Below are positions 1 to 8,594 of a stretch of 64,000 nucleotides of DNA, piece after piece (position 1 is the stretch's first letter; the number at the start of each line of letters is the position of its first letter). The translations under genes and the position numbers were made by a program. The stretch lies in contig OZ240678.1 of NCBI GenBank assembly GCA_965198905.1, forward strand, positions 3,410,001 to 3,474,000. Direction: 5' to 3'. Below the pieces are notes generated by a model. That model did not search any database. It was not told where the DNA came from and worked only from the letters and a program-made list of their open reading frames with translations. The stretch comes from CAHJWH01 sp965198905. GTDB lineage: Bacteria > Pseudomonadota > Alphaproteobacteria > Caulobacterales > Caulobacteraceae.

Positions 1-1187
1 AGCGTGGTCAGCAGCATGGTGGTTGACACCGCCGTGCCGTAGGCGCCGGCGAGCTTGTCGGAGCTGCGGAAGCCGATGGTGATGGCTAGCGTCGCGCCCA
101 TCATCAGCCAGTTCACCACGGGCACGTAGATCTGCCCATAAGACTTGTGGGAGGTCTGCTCCACCTCGAACAGGGGCAGCCAGCCCAGCTGCATGGCCTG
201 GCGGGTCATGGAGAAGGCGCCGGTGATGATGGCCTGGCTGGCGATGATGGTGGCCAGCGTCGCCAGCCCCACCAGCGGATAGATGGCCCAGGACGGCGCC
301 AGCATGAAGAACGGGTTGGCTCCGTGGGGGTCCCCGTGCGCCAGCAGGGCGGCGACCTGGCCGGCGTAGCTCAGCAGCAGCGAAGGGAGCACCGCGCCAT
401 ACCAGGCCACGCGGATCGGCAGTCGCCCGAACGAGCCCACGTCGGCGTAGAGCGCCTCGCCCCCCGTGGCGCACAGGAACACCCCGCCCAACACCAGCAG
501 AGCCTTCGGCCCGCTGTGGATTAGGAAGCTCACGCCGTAGGCGGGATCGACCGCCGCCAGCACCTGCGGATGCTGCACGACCTGCAGCAGGCCGAGCAGG
601 CCGATGACCACGAACCAGACCAGCATGATCGGCCCGAAAGCCCCGCCGATCCGCGCGGTGCCATAGCGCTGCACGGCGAACAGGGCGAGCAGGATGGCCA
701 CCGCGATCGGCAGGATGAAGGACTTCAGCGCCGTGGTGGCGACGTTGACGCCCTCCACGGCGCTCAGCACCGAAATGGCCGGGGTGATCACGCCGTCGCC
801 ATAGATCAGCGCCGCCCCGATCAGGCCCATCGCCGCGCCGACATAGGTGCCTTTGCGCCAGTCGCTGGCCCCCACCATCGACATCAGCGCCAGGATGCCG
901 CCCTCGCCATGGTTGTCGGCGCGCATCACGAAGATGCAATACTTCACCGAGATGGTGATGAGCAGCGTCCAGAAGATCAGCGACAACACGCCGAGCGCCA
1001 CCGCGCTGTCGACCTTGGAGCCCGTCGCCTGCAGGATCGTCTGCAGGGTGTAGAGCGGGCTGGTGCCAAGGTCGCCGAAGACGATGCCGAGCGCCGCCAG
1101 CCCCAGCACGGGGAGCGGGCCGGCTTCCCGGCCGGCCGGCGTGGTCTTGGCCTTGGGAGCTGCGGCCTGAGCCTGGCTCTCCGTCAT
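1..1187 (-). CDS. kup: KUP-family potassium uptake protein, C-terminal part cut off by window edge
   Basis: Inner-membrane K+ uptake protein of the KUP/HAK/KT family, probably K+/H+ symport. The first 395 codons are present and the reading frame leaves the window at its left edge; family members are usually about 620-670 residues. Translation from the ATG at 1187-1185 gives a short hydrophilic Ala/Pro-rich head and then the family hallmark GIVFGDLGTSPLYTL, later GDGVITPAISVLSAVEG, with a succession of hydrophobic helices. The order and spacing of these motifs match KUP proteins well. It is transcribed leftwards and separated by about 80 bases from a broken VOC gene on the same strand. No regulatory site was recognised. 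Confidence 0.93.
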   Translation of the reverse strand, partial: MTESQAQAAAPKAKTTPAGREAGPLPVLGLAALGIVFGDLGTSPLYTLQTILQATGSKVDSAVALGVLSLIFWTLLITISVKYCIFVMRADNHGEGGILALMSMVGASDWRKGTYVGAAMGLIGAALIYGDGVITPAISVLSAVEGVNVATTALKSFILPIAVAILLALFAVQRYGTARIGGAFGPIMLVWFVVIGLLGLLQVVQHPQVLAAVDPAYGVSFLIHSGPKALLVLGGVFLCATGGEALYADVGSFGRLPIRVAWYGAVLPSLLLSYAGQVAALLAHGDPHGANPFFMLAPSWAIYPLVGLATLATIIASQAIITGAFSMTRQAMQLGWLPLFEVEQTSHKSYGQIYVPVVNWLMMGATLAITIGFRSSDKLAGAYGTAVSTTMLLTT

Positions 1188-1268
1188 CCCGCGCGCCCCG
1201 AACTTCCCGGTCTCAGCGACCGACCCCGCCGCCTAACGCTGCAGCAGCGGGTGCGATCCCGCCGCGTC

Positions 1269-1688
1269 TCAGGCGGCGAACAGCTGGTCCATATCGGCGA
1301 AAGCTTTGAACTCCAGCGCGTTTCCTGCGGGATCGAGGAAGAACATCGTCGCCTGCTCGCCGACCTGGCCCTGGAAGCGGATGTGGGGCTTGATACCGAA
1401 GCGGACGCCGGCCGCCTCCAGTCGAGCGGCGAGGGCGCGCCAGCGCGCCATGTCCAGCACCACGCCAAAGTGCGGCACGGGCACGTCGTGGCCGTCGACG
1501 GGGTTGGCGTGAACGTCTCCAACCCTCGGCGGCGCCAGGTGCGCCACGATCTAATGGCCAAACAGGTCGAAGTCGACCCACTGCACCGCGCTGCGTCCCT
1601 CCGGACAGCCCAGCACCCCGCCGTAGAAGGCCCGCGCCGCGGCCAGGTCGTCCACCGGAAAGGCGATGTGGAAGGGCGTCAGGCTCAT
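1269..1688 (-). pseudogene. VOC (glyoxalase/dioxygenase) family gene interrupted by an in-frame TAG
   Basis: Read from the ATG at 1688-1686, the frame gives MSLTPFHIAFPVDDLAAARA, a YGGVLGCPEGRS segment and WVDFDLFGH. It then hits TAG at 1553-1551 (codon 46) and continues in the same frame as IVAHLAPPRVGDVHANP to a natural TGA at 1271-1269. In this VOC subfamily the segment reads FGHQIVAHLAPP, so a single CAG-to-TAG change explains the stop. Everything else, including the C-terminal FLDPAGNALEFK metal-ligand region, looks intact, for a total of 139 codons. A restart at the GTG at 1547 could yield only the C-terminal half. Either a recent nonsense mutation or a sequencing error. The original substrate is unknown. 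Confidence 0.8.
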
Positions 1689-1821
1689 CGACGCCATGGT
1701 TAGCAGGGCGCCCGGTCCGGAGCCACCGCGGATTGGCGGTCGAGCCTCACGCTCCCGCCCACACCCTAAACGTCCGATTCACGTCCTTGTGCGAGGCTGG
1801 CGCCCGCGCTGGAGGCTGGCA

Positions 1822-3174
1822 TTGCGACGCCTGGGACAAAGACTGTTCGGCAACCGAGCCGGCAACACCGCAATGATCTTCGCGTTGCTGCTTCCGATGC
1901 TGATCGTCGGCGTCGGGGCGGCGGTGGACCTCAGCACGCTCAACCTGCGCAAGATGCAGCTGCAGCAGGCGGCGGACGCGGCGAGCGTGGGATCGGTCGC
2001 AGCCAACTCGCCGGCCTTCATCGCGGCGTCCACCATGCCGGGCAACGGCGCGATGCCTATGGGCGTCAGCGAAGCCCAGGCCATCTTCGCCGCCAACAAG
2101 CCTGCGGCCAACGACACGACCCTGACCTCGGTGACGCCGGACGTCGAGAAGTCCGGCTCCACCGTGACGTCCGTCGTCAACGCCAGCGCGAACTTCGCCC
2201 CGTCGTTCGGAGGCGTGCTCGGATGGAAGATCATTCCCATCAACGTCACCTCCAAGTCGACGGCGAGCCTTCCGACCTACATCAACTACTATGTCGTGGT
2301 GGATATCTCCCAATCCATGGGGATCGCGTCGACGCAGACCGACATGGCCGCCCTATACAACAGGACCGCCCTTTACAGGAATGGCTCCAACGGTGAGACG
2401 GGCTGTGTGTTCGGCTGTCACGTGCAGGCGCCCTCCAGCTATGGCGGGCTGCAGCCTGTCACCAATGAAGCGCTGGCCCACAACATCTCGCCCAAGATCA
2501 CCCTGCGGATCGACTCAGCCGTCTCCGCGATCCAAAACATCATCGGCCTGGCGCAATCGAACTCCGGCGCGCTGAAGAACATCAAGATCGGCCTCTACAC
2601 CATCAGCGACGACCCGGTGACGGGCGTCAACATGAACACGGTGGCGGCGCCATCCTCCGACTACAGCACGCTGACGAACGAGGCCGGCACGATCGACCTC
2701 GGCAACAACAATTTCTACGGCTTTGGAGACTCCAACTTCACTTCAGAGCTGACGAACTTCAATCTTCAGCTTCCCGCAAACGGAAGCGGGGTCAGCGCGG
2801 CGTCGCCGCTGAACTATGTCTTCATCGTCACCGACGGGCTGGCCGACTCCTGCTATAACAGCCACTGCGATAGCGCCTTCAACGCAGCCCTGTGCACGCC
2901 CTTGAAGCTGAAGGCCACTGTCGGGGTGATCTACACGACCTATGTTCCGATCACCGACCAGGCGAACGCGAACACTTACAATCCCAGCATCACGGCGCTG
3001 GAGGGCAACTACCAGCGGCTCGTGCAACCCTATATTTCCACGATCCCGACCAACCTACAGAACTGCGCCTCAAGCAGTAATCTGTACTTCCAGGTGAGCG
3101 ACGGGCCGGACATCGTCGCGGCGATGGCCAAGCTGTTCGCCTCAACCCAGAAGGCCGCGCGCGTCGCGAGTTAG
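1822..3174 (+). CDS. TadE/TadG-like protein with a von Willebrand factor A domain
   Basis: Resembles TadG-type pseudopilin-like proteins of Flp/Tad pilus systems. The N-terminus has a basic stretch, GNTAMIFALLLPMLIVGVG, and one transmembrane helix, followed by LQQAADAASVG as in TadE/TadG. The rest is extracytoplasmic and carries a vWA-like domain with the MIDAS motif DISQS in YYVVVDISQSMG and a later FIVTDG strand. I chose the TTG at 1822 because GGAGG lies six bases upstream and the family start is close to the helix. An ATG at 1666 would overlap the VOC gene and add about 52 arginine-rich residues. No other tad genes lie nearby, so it is an orphan here. About 450 residues. Confidence 0.75.
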   Translation: MRRLGQRLFGNRAGNTAMIFALLLPMLIVGVGAAVDLSTLNLRKMQLQQAADAASVGSVAANSPAFIAASTMPGNGAMPMGVSEAQAIFAANKPAANDTTLTSVTPDVEKSGSTVTSVVNASANFAPSFGGVLGWKIIPINVTSKSTASLPTYINYYVVVDISQSMGIASTQTDMAALYNRTALYRNGSNGETGCVFGCHVQAPSSYGGLQPVTNEALAHNISPKITLRIDSAVSAIQNIIGLAQSNSGALKNIKIGLYTISDDPVTGVNMNTVAAPSSDYSTLTNEAGTIDLGNNNFYGFGDSNFTSELTNFNLQLPANGSGVSAASPLNYVFIVTDGLADSCYNSHCDSAFNAALCTPLKLKATVGVIYTTYVPITDQANANTYNPSITALEGNYQRLVQPYISTIPTNLQNCASSSNLYFQVSDGPDIVAAMAKLFASTQKAARVAS

Positions 3175-3190
3175 TCAGAGCAAAGTCGCT

Positions 3191-3335
3191 CTCCCTCCCC
3201 CTTGAGGGGAGGGTCGGGGTGGGGGCCGCCGCTGCACTGGCGCTTGGGGTTGTAGGGGCGGCGCGGCTGGCTCTGGTAAGCGGAGACAGGCGGCCAGCGT
3301 CCCCCACCGCGACCCTCCCCTTGAGGGGGAGGGAG
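3191..3335. repeat. Family A palindromic repeat, paired inverted copies
   Basis: Two units lie in opposite orientation. Positions 3191-3225 read CTCCCTCCCCCTTGAGGGGA then GGGTCGGGGTGGGGG, and 3301-3335 give the inverse arrangement (CCCCCACC, GACCCTCCCC, TTGA, GGGGGAGGGAG). Each unit holds its own C-rich/TTGA/G-rich hairpin. Similar pairs occur at 6259-6398 and 44594-44690, always just after a gene end. It fills most of the 237-base gap before the MFS gene. Confidence 0.8.
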
Positions 3336-3411
3336 AAGGCCGGCGACCGCCTCGTCGGCTTAAGTCGCCGAGTCGCGCTGACCTGGCCGTTCGGCGGGCG
3401 TATAAGGGGCC

Positions 3412-4761
3412 ATGGCCGATCCGCCTTCAGCGTCCGTGGGGGCTTCGCCTGCCGCAGCCCTCGTCGGCGGCGTGGCGTCTGGTCGGCCGCCGTCCGCGCC
3501 TCGGCGGCGGGCGGCTTTGGGCTTCATCTTTGTCACCGTGCTGCTCGACATCGTGGCCATTGGGATCATCGTTCCGGTGCTGCCGAAGCTGGTCGAAGGC
3601 TTCACCCATGGGAATGCCGGCAGGGCGGCCGACTATGTGGGCCTGTTCGGTGCGGTCTGGGCGCTGATGCAGTTCCTGTTCTCGCCGGTGCAGGGCGCGC
3701 TGTCGGACCATTTCGGCCGACGGCCGGTGCTGCTGGCCTCCATCTTCGGGCTGGGGTGCGATTTCGTGCTGATGGCGCTGGCCCCCAATGTCGCGTGGCT
3801 GTTCGTCGGTCGCGCCATCTCCGGCATCACCGCGGCCAGCTTCTCCACCGCTAACGCCTATGTCGCCGACGTCACTCCGCCAGAGGACCGCGCCGCCAAG
3901 TTCGGCCTGCTCGGCACCGCCTTCGGGGTCGGCTTCATCATAGGGCCGGCCATGGGCGGCGTGCTGGGCCAGATCGACCCGCGCCTGCCGTTCTGGGCGG
4001 CGGCGGGGCTGTCGTTCGCCAATGGCATGTATGGCCTGTTCGTGCTGCCGGAGTCGCTGCCCAAGGATCGGCGGGCGCCCTTCCGCCTGGCCCATGCCAG
4101 CCCGCTCGGTTCGCTCAGGCTTTTGATCGCCTATCCGGGACTGGTGCAGCTCGGCGCGGTCATGTTTTTGTATTTCCTGGGGTTTCAGGCGCTGCAGAGC
4201 GTCACCGTGCTCTACACCAACTTCCGCTATGGCTGGACGCCCAACGCCATGGGGCTGTGTCTAGGCGGCATCGGGCTGGCCAGCCTGGTGGTCCAGGGCG
4301 TGGTGGTGAAGCCGTTCGTGCGGCGGTTCAAGGAGCGGGGCGCGCTGCTGGCCGGGCTGGGCTTTGGGGTGGTGGGCATGTTCGTCTACGGCTGGGCGCC
4401 CACCGGGCCGCTGTTCTGGCTCGGGGTGCCGATCTACGGCTTGGTGGGGCTGGTGACGCCGGGGGTCCAGGGCATGATGACCCGGCGTATCGGAACGGAC
4501 GAGCAGGGCAGGCTGCAGGGGGCGAACTCTTCGATCATGGCCATGGCCGGGCTGATCGGGCCTGTCCTGTTCACCCAGATCTTCTCTCGCCTCGTCACGC
4601 CCCGGCGTTATCCGGTGCTTGCGGGCGCGCCCTACTACCTTGCGGCCCTGCTGTTCATGGCGGCGCTCGGGCTGGCCATGGCGACGAGGCGGGCCAGGCG
4701 ATCGGACGCCGCCGACCCGCCGGCGGGCGCCGATGTCTTCAACCCAGCCCTGGGAACCTGA
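3412..4761 (+). CDS. MFS transporter, TCR/Tet-type drug:H+ antiporter family
   Basis: A 449-residue inner-membrane protein with twelve predicted hydrophobic helices. The cytoplasmic loop between helices 2 and 3 carries MFS motif A (GALSDHFGRRPVLL), and the fold resembles the TetA-like TCR/Tet group (DIVAIGIIVPVLPKLVEGF in helix 1; GRAISGITAASFSTANAYVAD in helices 4-5). Such proteins export small molecules by proton antiport. Chromosomal members are common in Caulobacterales and the substrate cannot be read from sequence, so tetracycline resistance should not be assumed. The ATG at 3412 has an AAGGGG stretch just upstream. It stands between family A repeats and the protease gene. Confidence 0.85.
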   Translation: MADPPSASVGASPAAALVGGVASGRPPSAPRRRAALGFIFVTVLLDIVAIGIIVPVLPKLVEGFTHGNAGRAADYVGLFGAVWALMQFLFSPVQGALSDHFGRRPVLLASIFGLGCDFVLMALAPNVAWLFVGRAISGITAASFSTANAYVADVTPPEDRAAKFGLLGTAFGVGFIIGPAMGGVLGQIDPRLPFWAAAGLSFANGMYGLFVLPESLPKDRRAPFRLAHASPLGSLRLLIAYPGLVQLGAVMFLYFLGFQALQSVTVLYTNFRYGWTPNAMGLCLGGIGLASLVVQGVVVKPFVRRFKERGALLAGLGFGVVGMFVYGWAPTGPLFWLGVPIYGLVGLVTPGVQGMMTRRIGTDEQGRLQGANSSIMAMAGLIGPVLFTQIFSRLVTPRRYPVLAGAPYYLAALLFMAALGLAMATRRARRSDAADPPAGADVFNPALGT

Positions 4762-4822
4762 GGCGAGAGGCGCCATTGTTGCGCCAGAAAGCGTCGCTGT
4801 AAGGCGGCGTCGCCAACCAGAA

Positions 4823-6253
4823 ATGCCCATGCCCCGTCCACGTCTCGCCTGTCTCCCGCTCCTGGCGCTGCTCGCCGCCTGCTCCGATCCCACTGCGCGC
4901 AGCCAGGCCCAGCCGGTGCTGGCGCCCGACACGCCGCTCGCGGCGCCCAACCGCACCCCCCCGCCCGACTTCGTCACCATGAAGATGAGCTTCGCGCCGA
5001 TCGTGAAGCGCGCGGCGCCGGCGGTGGTGAACGTCTATTCCACCCGCACGGTGCGGACCCAGGTCGACCCGTTCTGGGCCATGTTCGGCGGCCAGTCGGT
5101 GCCCCGCGACCGTGTGGAGGGCTCGCTCGGCTCCGGCGTCATCGTGCGCGCCGACGGCATCATCGTCACCAACAACCACGTCATCGCGGGCGGCCAGCAG
5201 CTGCGCGTGGTGCTCGCCGACCGGCGCGAGTTCCCCGCCCGGGTGCTGATCGCCGACGCCCAGTCCGACATCGCGGTGCTGAAGATCGACGTGGGGGCTG
5301 AGCGGCTGCCCGTCCTGCCGCTGGAGACCCGCAACGACGTCCAGGTCGGCGACCTAGTGCTCGCCATCGGCGACCCCTTCGGCGTCGGGCAGACGGTGAC
5401 CAACGGCATCGTCTCAGGGCTGGCGCGGACCGACGTGGGCGCCACCGACAGCGGGTTCTATCTCCAGACCGACGCGGCCATCAATCCGGGCAACTCCGGC
5501 GGCCCGCTGGTGGACATGGACGGCAACGTCATCGGCATCAACACCTTCATCGTCTCGCGCTCGGGCTCCTCAAGCGGCGTCGGCTTCGCCATTCCGGTCG
5601 CCCTGGTGCGCCGGGTGGTGGAGTCCGCGGCCGGCGGCGCGCACGCTTCGCAGCGGCCGTGGCTGGGGGTGAAGGTCAGCCCGGTCACCGCCGACGTGGC
5701 CCGGAGCCTGGGCCGCGACCGGCCGGAAGGCGTGCTCGTCGCCGATCTCCATCCCGGCGCCCCCGCCGCCCGGGCGGGGCTTCAGGTCGGCGACCTGATC
5801 CTGACGCTGGACGGGCAGGCCGTGAATGATCAGGCGTCGCTGAACTATCTGGTGTCGACCCACAGGCCCGGCGACGCCGTCAGCCTCACCTTCGTGCGCC
5901 ATGGGGCGACCCGCACCGAGCGGCTGGTAGTGGCCGCCCCCGCAGCCGATCCGCCGCGCGACGAGCGGACCCTGTCCGCGCGCTCGCCCTTCCAGGGCGC
6001 GACGGTGGTGAACCTGTCTCCCGCCACAGCCGGTCAGTACGGGTTGGACCCCTTCCTGCACGGCGTGCTGGTGACCACGGCGGGACAGGGGATCGCGGCG
6101 CGCGAGGGCTTCCAGGCCGGCGATATCGTCCGCGGCGTCAACGGACGGGTGGTGACCACCACAGCCGAGCTCAGCGCCGCCCTTGCAGAGGCGGGGGGCA
6201 GCTGGCGCGTCACCATCCAGCGCGGCGAACAACAGATCACCGCCCAGTTCTGA
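4823..6253 (+). CDS. HtrA/DegP-like serine protease with lipoprotein signal and two PDZ domains
   Basis: Trypsin-like periplasmic protease. The chain starts MPMPRPRLACLPLLALLAAC; the LLAAC lipobox followed by Ser suggests lipidation and envelope anchoring, unlike soluble DegP. The catalytic triad is visible: His in TNNHVIAGG, Asp in QSDIAVLKID and Ser in NPGNSGGPLVDMDG. Two PDZ-like domains follow (around AARAGLQVGDLILTLDGQA, and the C-terminal GFQAGDIVRGVNGR). It ends 476 residues after the chosen ATG at 4823; the ATG at 4829 is equally possible, and a longer in-frame extension upstream overlaps the MFS gene and lacks a signal sequence. Likely a role in envelope protein quality control. Confidence 0.88.
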   Translation: MPMPRPRLACLPLLALLAACSDPTARSQAQPVLAPDTPLAAPNRTPPPDFVTMKMSFAPIVKRAAPAVVNVYSTRTVRTQVDPFWAMFGGQSVPRDRVEGSLGSGVIVRADGIIVTNNHVIAGGQQLRVVLADRREFPARVLIADAQSDIAVLKIDVGAERLPVLPLETRNDVQVGDLVLAIGDPFGVGQTVTNGIVSGLARTDVGATDSGFYLQTDAAINPGNSGGPLVDMDGNVIGINTFIVSRSGSSSGVGFAIPVALVRRVVESAAGGAHASQRPWLGVKVSPVTADVARSLGRDRPEGVLVADLHPGAPAARAGLQVGDLILTLDGQAVNDQASLNYLVSTHRPGDAVSLTFVRHGATRTERLVVAAPAADPPRDERTLSARSPFQGATVVNLSPATAGQYGLDPFLHGVLVTTAGQGIAAREGFQAGDIVRGVNGRVVTTTAELSAALAEAGGSWRVTIQRGEQQITAQF

Positions 6254-6258
6254 TCCCT

Positions 6259-6398
6259 CTTCCCTCCCCTCGAAGGGGAGGGCCAGGGTGGGGCGAGTGC
6301 ACGGAGTTCGTGGAAGGGAGCGGGAGGCGCCTCGCGAGCTCCTCCGTCAAGCTCAGCGCCAGAATCCCACCCCGACCCTCCCTCTTGAGGGGAGGGAG
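6259..6398. repeat. Family A palindromic repeat, paired inverted copies
   Basis: Positions 6259-6294 (CTTCCCTCCCCTCGAAGGGG, then AGGGCCAGGGTGGGG) and 6366-6398 (CCCACCCCGACCCTCCC, TCTTGA, GGGGAGGGAG) are inverted copies of the unit at 3191-3335. The pair begins five bases after the protease stop codon and could serve as its terminator. Confidence 0.78.
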
Positions 6399-6405
6399 CG
6401 CCGCG

Positions 6406-6597
6406 CTAGCCCCTGGCGGGTCCGGTGATGCCCCAGACGTGGCCGAACCGATCGCGGAGCTTGCCCTGGCGGCCATAGAACTCGTCCGAAGGCGGGCTCA
6501 GCGGCGTCGCGCCGGCGGCGATGGCGCGGTCGTACCAGACGGCCACATCGTCGACGGCGAGGTTGACGGTCATCGTAGTCCCCCCGAGCGTCTTGGC
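6406..6597 (-). pseudogene. C-terminal remnant of a PhnB-like VOC protein
   Basis: The minus frame ending at the TAG at 6408-6406 reads AKTLGGTTMTVNLAVDDVAV, continues through WYDRAIAAGATPL and FYGRQGKLRDRFGHVWGI, then stops. This is the C-terminal half of a PhnB-type VOC protein (compare the usual YGKLRDPFGHVW ending). The N-terminal half is missing; the frame runs directly out of peptidyl-prolyl isomerase remnants just upstream. A 55-residue product from the ATG at 6573 is possible but unlikely to fold as a working enzyme. Confidence 0.65.
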
Positions 6598-7025
6598 TTA
6601 GGTGTCGCGGTAGGGCAGGGGCTGGTGCTGCAGGCCCGCCGCAGGGCGCTCGTACTCCGCAGGGGGCGTCTGGACCATGTCGTCGGGCAGGCGCCTCTTG
6701 CCGTACCGGTCGCCTCAATGGACGACGTAGTCGTCCTGAACCCGCTCCACCGCCAACCCGTCGTGCCAGTGCTCGTGGGCGAGCCGACGTATGTTGGCGA
6801 CGTGGATGGGAGCGAACGGGCCAGACAACGCAATCACGACGCGCCCACCGCCCTGCAGGTCTATTACCAGGAGGTCGGCGGGATCGATCGCGACCCAATC
6901 CACAGCGGGCGCAGCCGCCAGGATGTCGCTTGGCGTGGGCGGCGTCGAAGAGGCCGCGGCGGCGGCCGTCCGCATAGGCGAGCCGACCAGAACGAGCAGG
7001 CCAGAAGGCGGGGAAGTCGACGCAT
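6598..7025 (-). pseudogene. Decayed cyclophilin-type peptidyl-prolyl isomerase gene
   Basis: The central frame encodes a recognisable cyclophilin-like segment: PADLLVIDLQGGGRVVIALS, PFAPIHVANIRRLAHEHWHD and GLAVERVQDDYVV. Three lesions are visible. First, the signal peptide MRRLPRLLA and its continuation LVLVGSPMRTAAAAASS are in different frames, as if one base was lost near 6998. Second, the conserved YVV.WGD reads YVVH-stop-GD, a TGG-to-TGA change at 6717-6715. Third, after a short tail (RLPDDMVQTPPAEYERPAAG) the frame stops at TAA 6600-6598 and abuts the VOC remnant. Intact relatives are periplasmic PPIases. Multiple independent lesions argue for real decay rather than sequencing error. 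Confidence 0.72.
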
Positions 7026-7145
7026 GGCCTCAGCTTGCCACGAAGGGTTTCCACCTTCCATCGAAGTGAGCTTGGCTTGGACGAGCTGAGCCCATCCGGC
7101 GAAGGTTCGACGAATTGGATCGCAGCCGGGCGGTAGCCAAATACC

Positions 7146-8594
7146 CTAGCGTGCCGGCAGCCAGGCGCCGTGAATGCCCGGGGGGATGCGATGGGGCAGG
7201 CGGACGGTCGCAACCGGTGACGCGGCAAAGTTTCGCGCCTCCAGGATTTCGAGGCTGGTGCTTGCGCCGTCCGCCTCGGTGACGAAGCCCATCAACCACC
7301 CGTCGTCTTCCGCGGCGTCGGGGGTGCGGGGTACGAACACGAACTCCCCCGCCACGCGCCCGCGCCCAAAGTTGTGGGTCTCCTTCGATCCCTGATCGAG
7401 GTCGTGCTTGATGAGCGGCGCCTCGCCCACCAGGCTCTCCGTCATCTCGGCCGGAAGGCCGAGCGCGTAGGCGTAGCGATAGGGGTGACCGGTTCGCCGG
7501 TCATCTATGACCGGAAGCTCCTGCGGCGTGGCGTCGAGCGTCGCTCGGGTCACCGTCCCGGCGGCGGGATCGAGGGTCCAGCGTTCGAGCCCCCTCGGCT
7601 GCTCGTCGGGTCCGAGATTGTCGTCGGAGAACATGCGGTCGTAGGCGATGACATCGAGCACCATCCGGCCGTCGTCGAGATCGTAGGCGTTGGCGTTGTG
7701 GAAGACGAAACACGGATCGATCGGCAGCCAGCGGATGTCGTCCGCCTGCCCCTCGCGCGGGAGAAGTCCGATCCGCGCCGGATGGCTGTCGTTCCAGCGA
7801 TAGGGGAAGCCGTGGCCGGACAGCACGACCCGCATCGACAGCGTCAGCGGCAGGTCCAGGATGATAACGTAGCGCTGCGTGATGGCGCAGTCGTGGATCA
7901 GCGGGCCGTGCTCGACAGGGATCGTGACCGAGCGCCGCACCTTTCCGCCTGCATCCACGACGTTGTAGCGTAGGCGCTTGAGGTCGTTGGCTTCGTAGCA
8001 AAGCGCATGGAGCTCGCCGGTCTGGGGATCGAGGCGCGGATGGGCCGTGAAGGAGCCCGGCAGCGTGCCCTCGAAATCATCGTAGCGCTGGTCCTCCAGC
8101 TCCTCGTTGAAGCGTACGGGCGTGCTTCCCGCCTCGACCAGCGCCCATCCCGCGCCGGCATGCCCAACGACGCTGGTGTTGACGGTGTCGAAGATGTGGC
8201 GAGGGCCCGGCGCGGCGGATACGCCGCGCGCCTTTGCGACCTCGGTCGAGCGAATCCAGCGATTGCGGTACCAGAGCGCCTGGCCATCGCGGATCTGTAC
8301 GCCGTGCAGCATGCCGTCACCGACGAAGAAGTGGTAGGTGCGCGGGTCCGGGGCCGCCGGATTGGGCCCGATGCGCACGTAGCGCCCATCCAGCTCGCGC
8401 GGGATCGCGCCCTCCACGGGCAGATCGTGCAGGGTCAGTTCCTCCCTCATGGGCTCGTGGAAGCCGGTGAGGAAGGGATGTGGCGCGTCGCGGGGGGGAA
8501 GCCGCCAGCGATTGAACGAGGCGATCCCCGAAACGACAGGGGACAGGACGGCGCCGACAGCGCCCTCGATCACATCCGACAGCTTAGCGGCCAT
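7146..8594 (-). CDS. Carotenoid oxygenase family (RPE65/lignostilbene dioxygenase-like) enzyme
   Basis: A 482-residue Fe(II) oxygenase of the carotenoid-cleavage family, which splits C=C bonds in carotenoids, apocarotenoids or stilbenes. The four histidines that bind iron fall in the expected places: H185 (FTAHPRLDP), H234 (PLIHDCAIT), H299 (FVFHNANAY) and H475 (GIHGAWLP). The N-terminal EGAIPRELDGRYVRIGPNP and VGDGMLHGV segments are typical of the family. It is full length with an ATG at 8594. The substrate is not evident, and the family also contains lignostilbene dioxygenases. The gene stands alone: pseudogenes lie downstream and an AT-rich non-coding stretch upstream. Confidence 0.9.
   Translation of the reverse strand: MAAKLSDVIEGAVGAVLSPVVSGIASFNRWRLPPRDAPHPFLTGFHEPMREELTLHDLPVEGAIPRELDGRYVRIGPNPAAPDPRTYHFFVGDGMLHGVQIRDGQALWYRNRWIRSTEVAKARGVSAAPGPRHIFDTVNTSVVGHAGAGWALVEAGSTPVRFNEELEDQRYDDFEGTLPGSFTAHPRLDPQTGELHALCYEANDLKRLRYNVVDAGGKVRRSVTIPVEHGPLIHDCAITQRYVIILDLPLTLSMRVVLSGHGFPYRWNDSHPARIGLLPREGQADDIRWLPIDPCFVFHNANAYDLDDGRMVLDVIAYDRMFSDDNLGPDEQPRGLERWTLDPAAGTVTRATLDATPQELPVIDDRRTGHPYRYAYALGLPAEMTESLVGEAPLIKHDLDQGSKETHNFGRGRVAGEFVFVPRTPDAAEDDGWLMGFVTEADGASTSLEILEARNFAASPVATVRLPHRIPPGIHGAWLPAR

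Noticed and set aside
3412..4761. Tetracycline-resistance gene
   Set aside because: Only general TCR/Tet-type MFS features; chromosomal relatives transport many substrates, so a resistance claim is not supported.
6353..7228. 291-codon minus-strand frame across the decayed region
   Set aside because: Arginine-rich with no family match; it is open only because of GC bias. The isomerase and VOC remnants lie in other frames.
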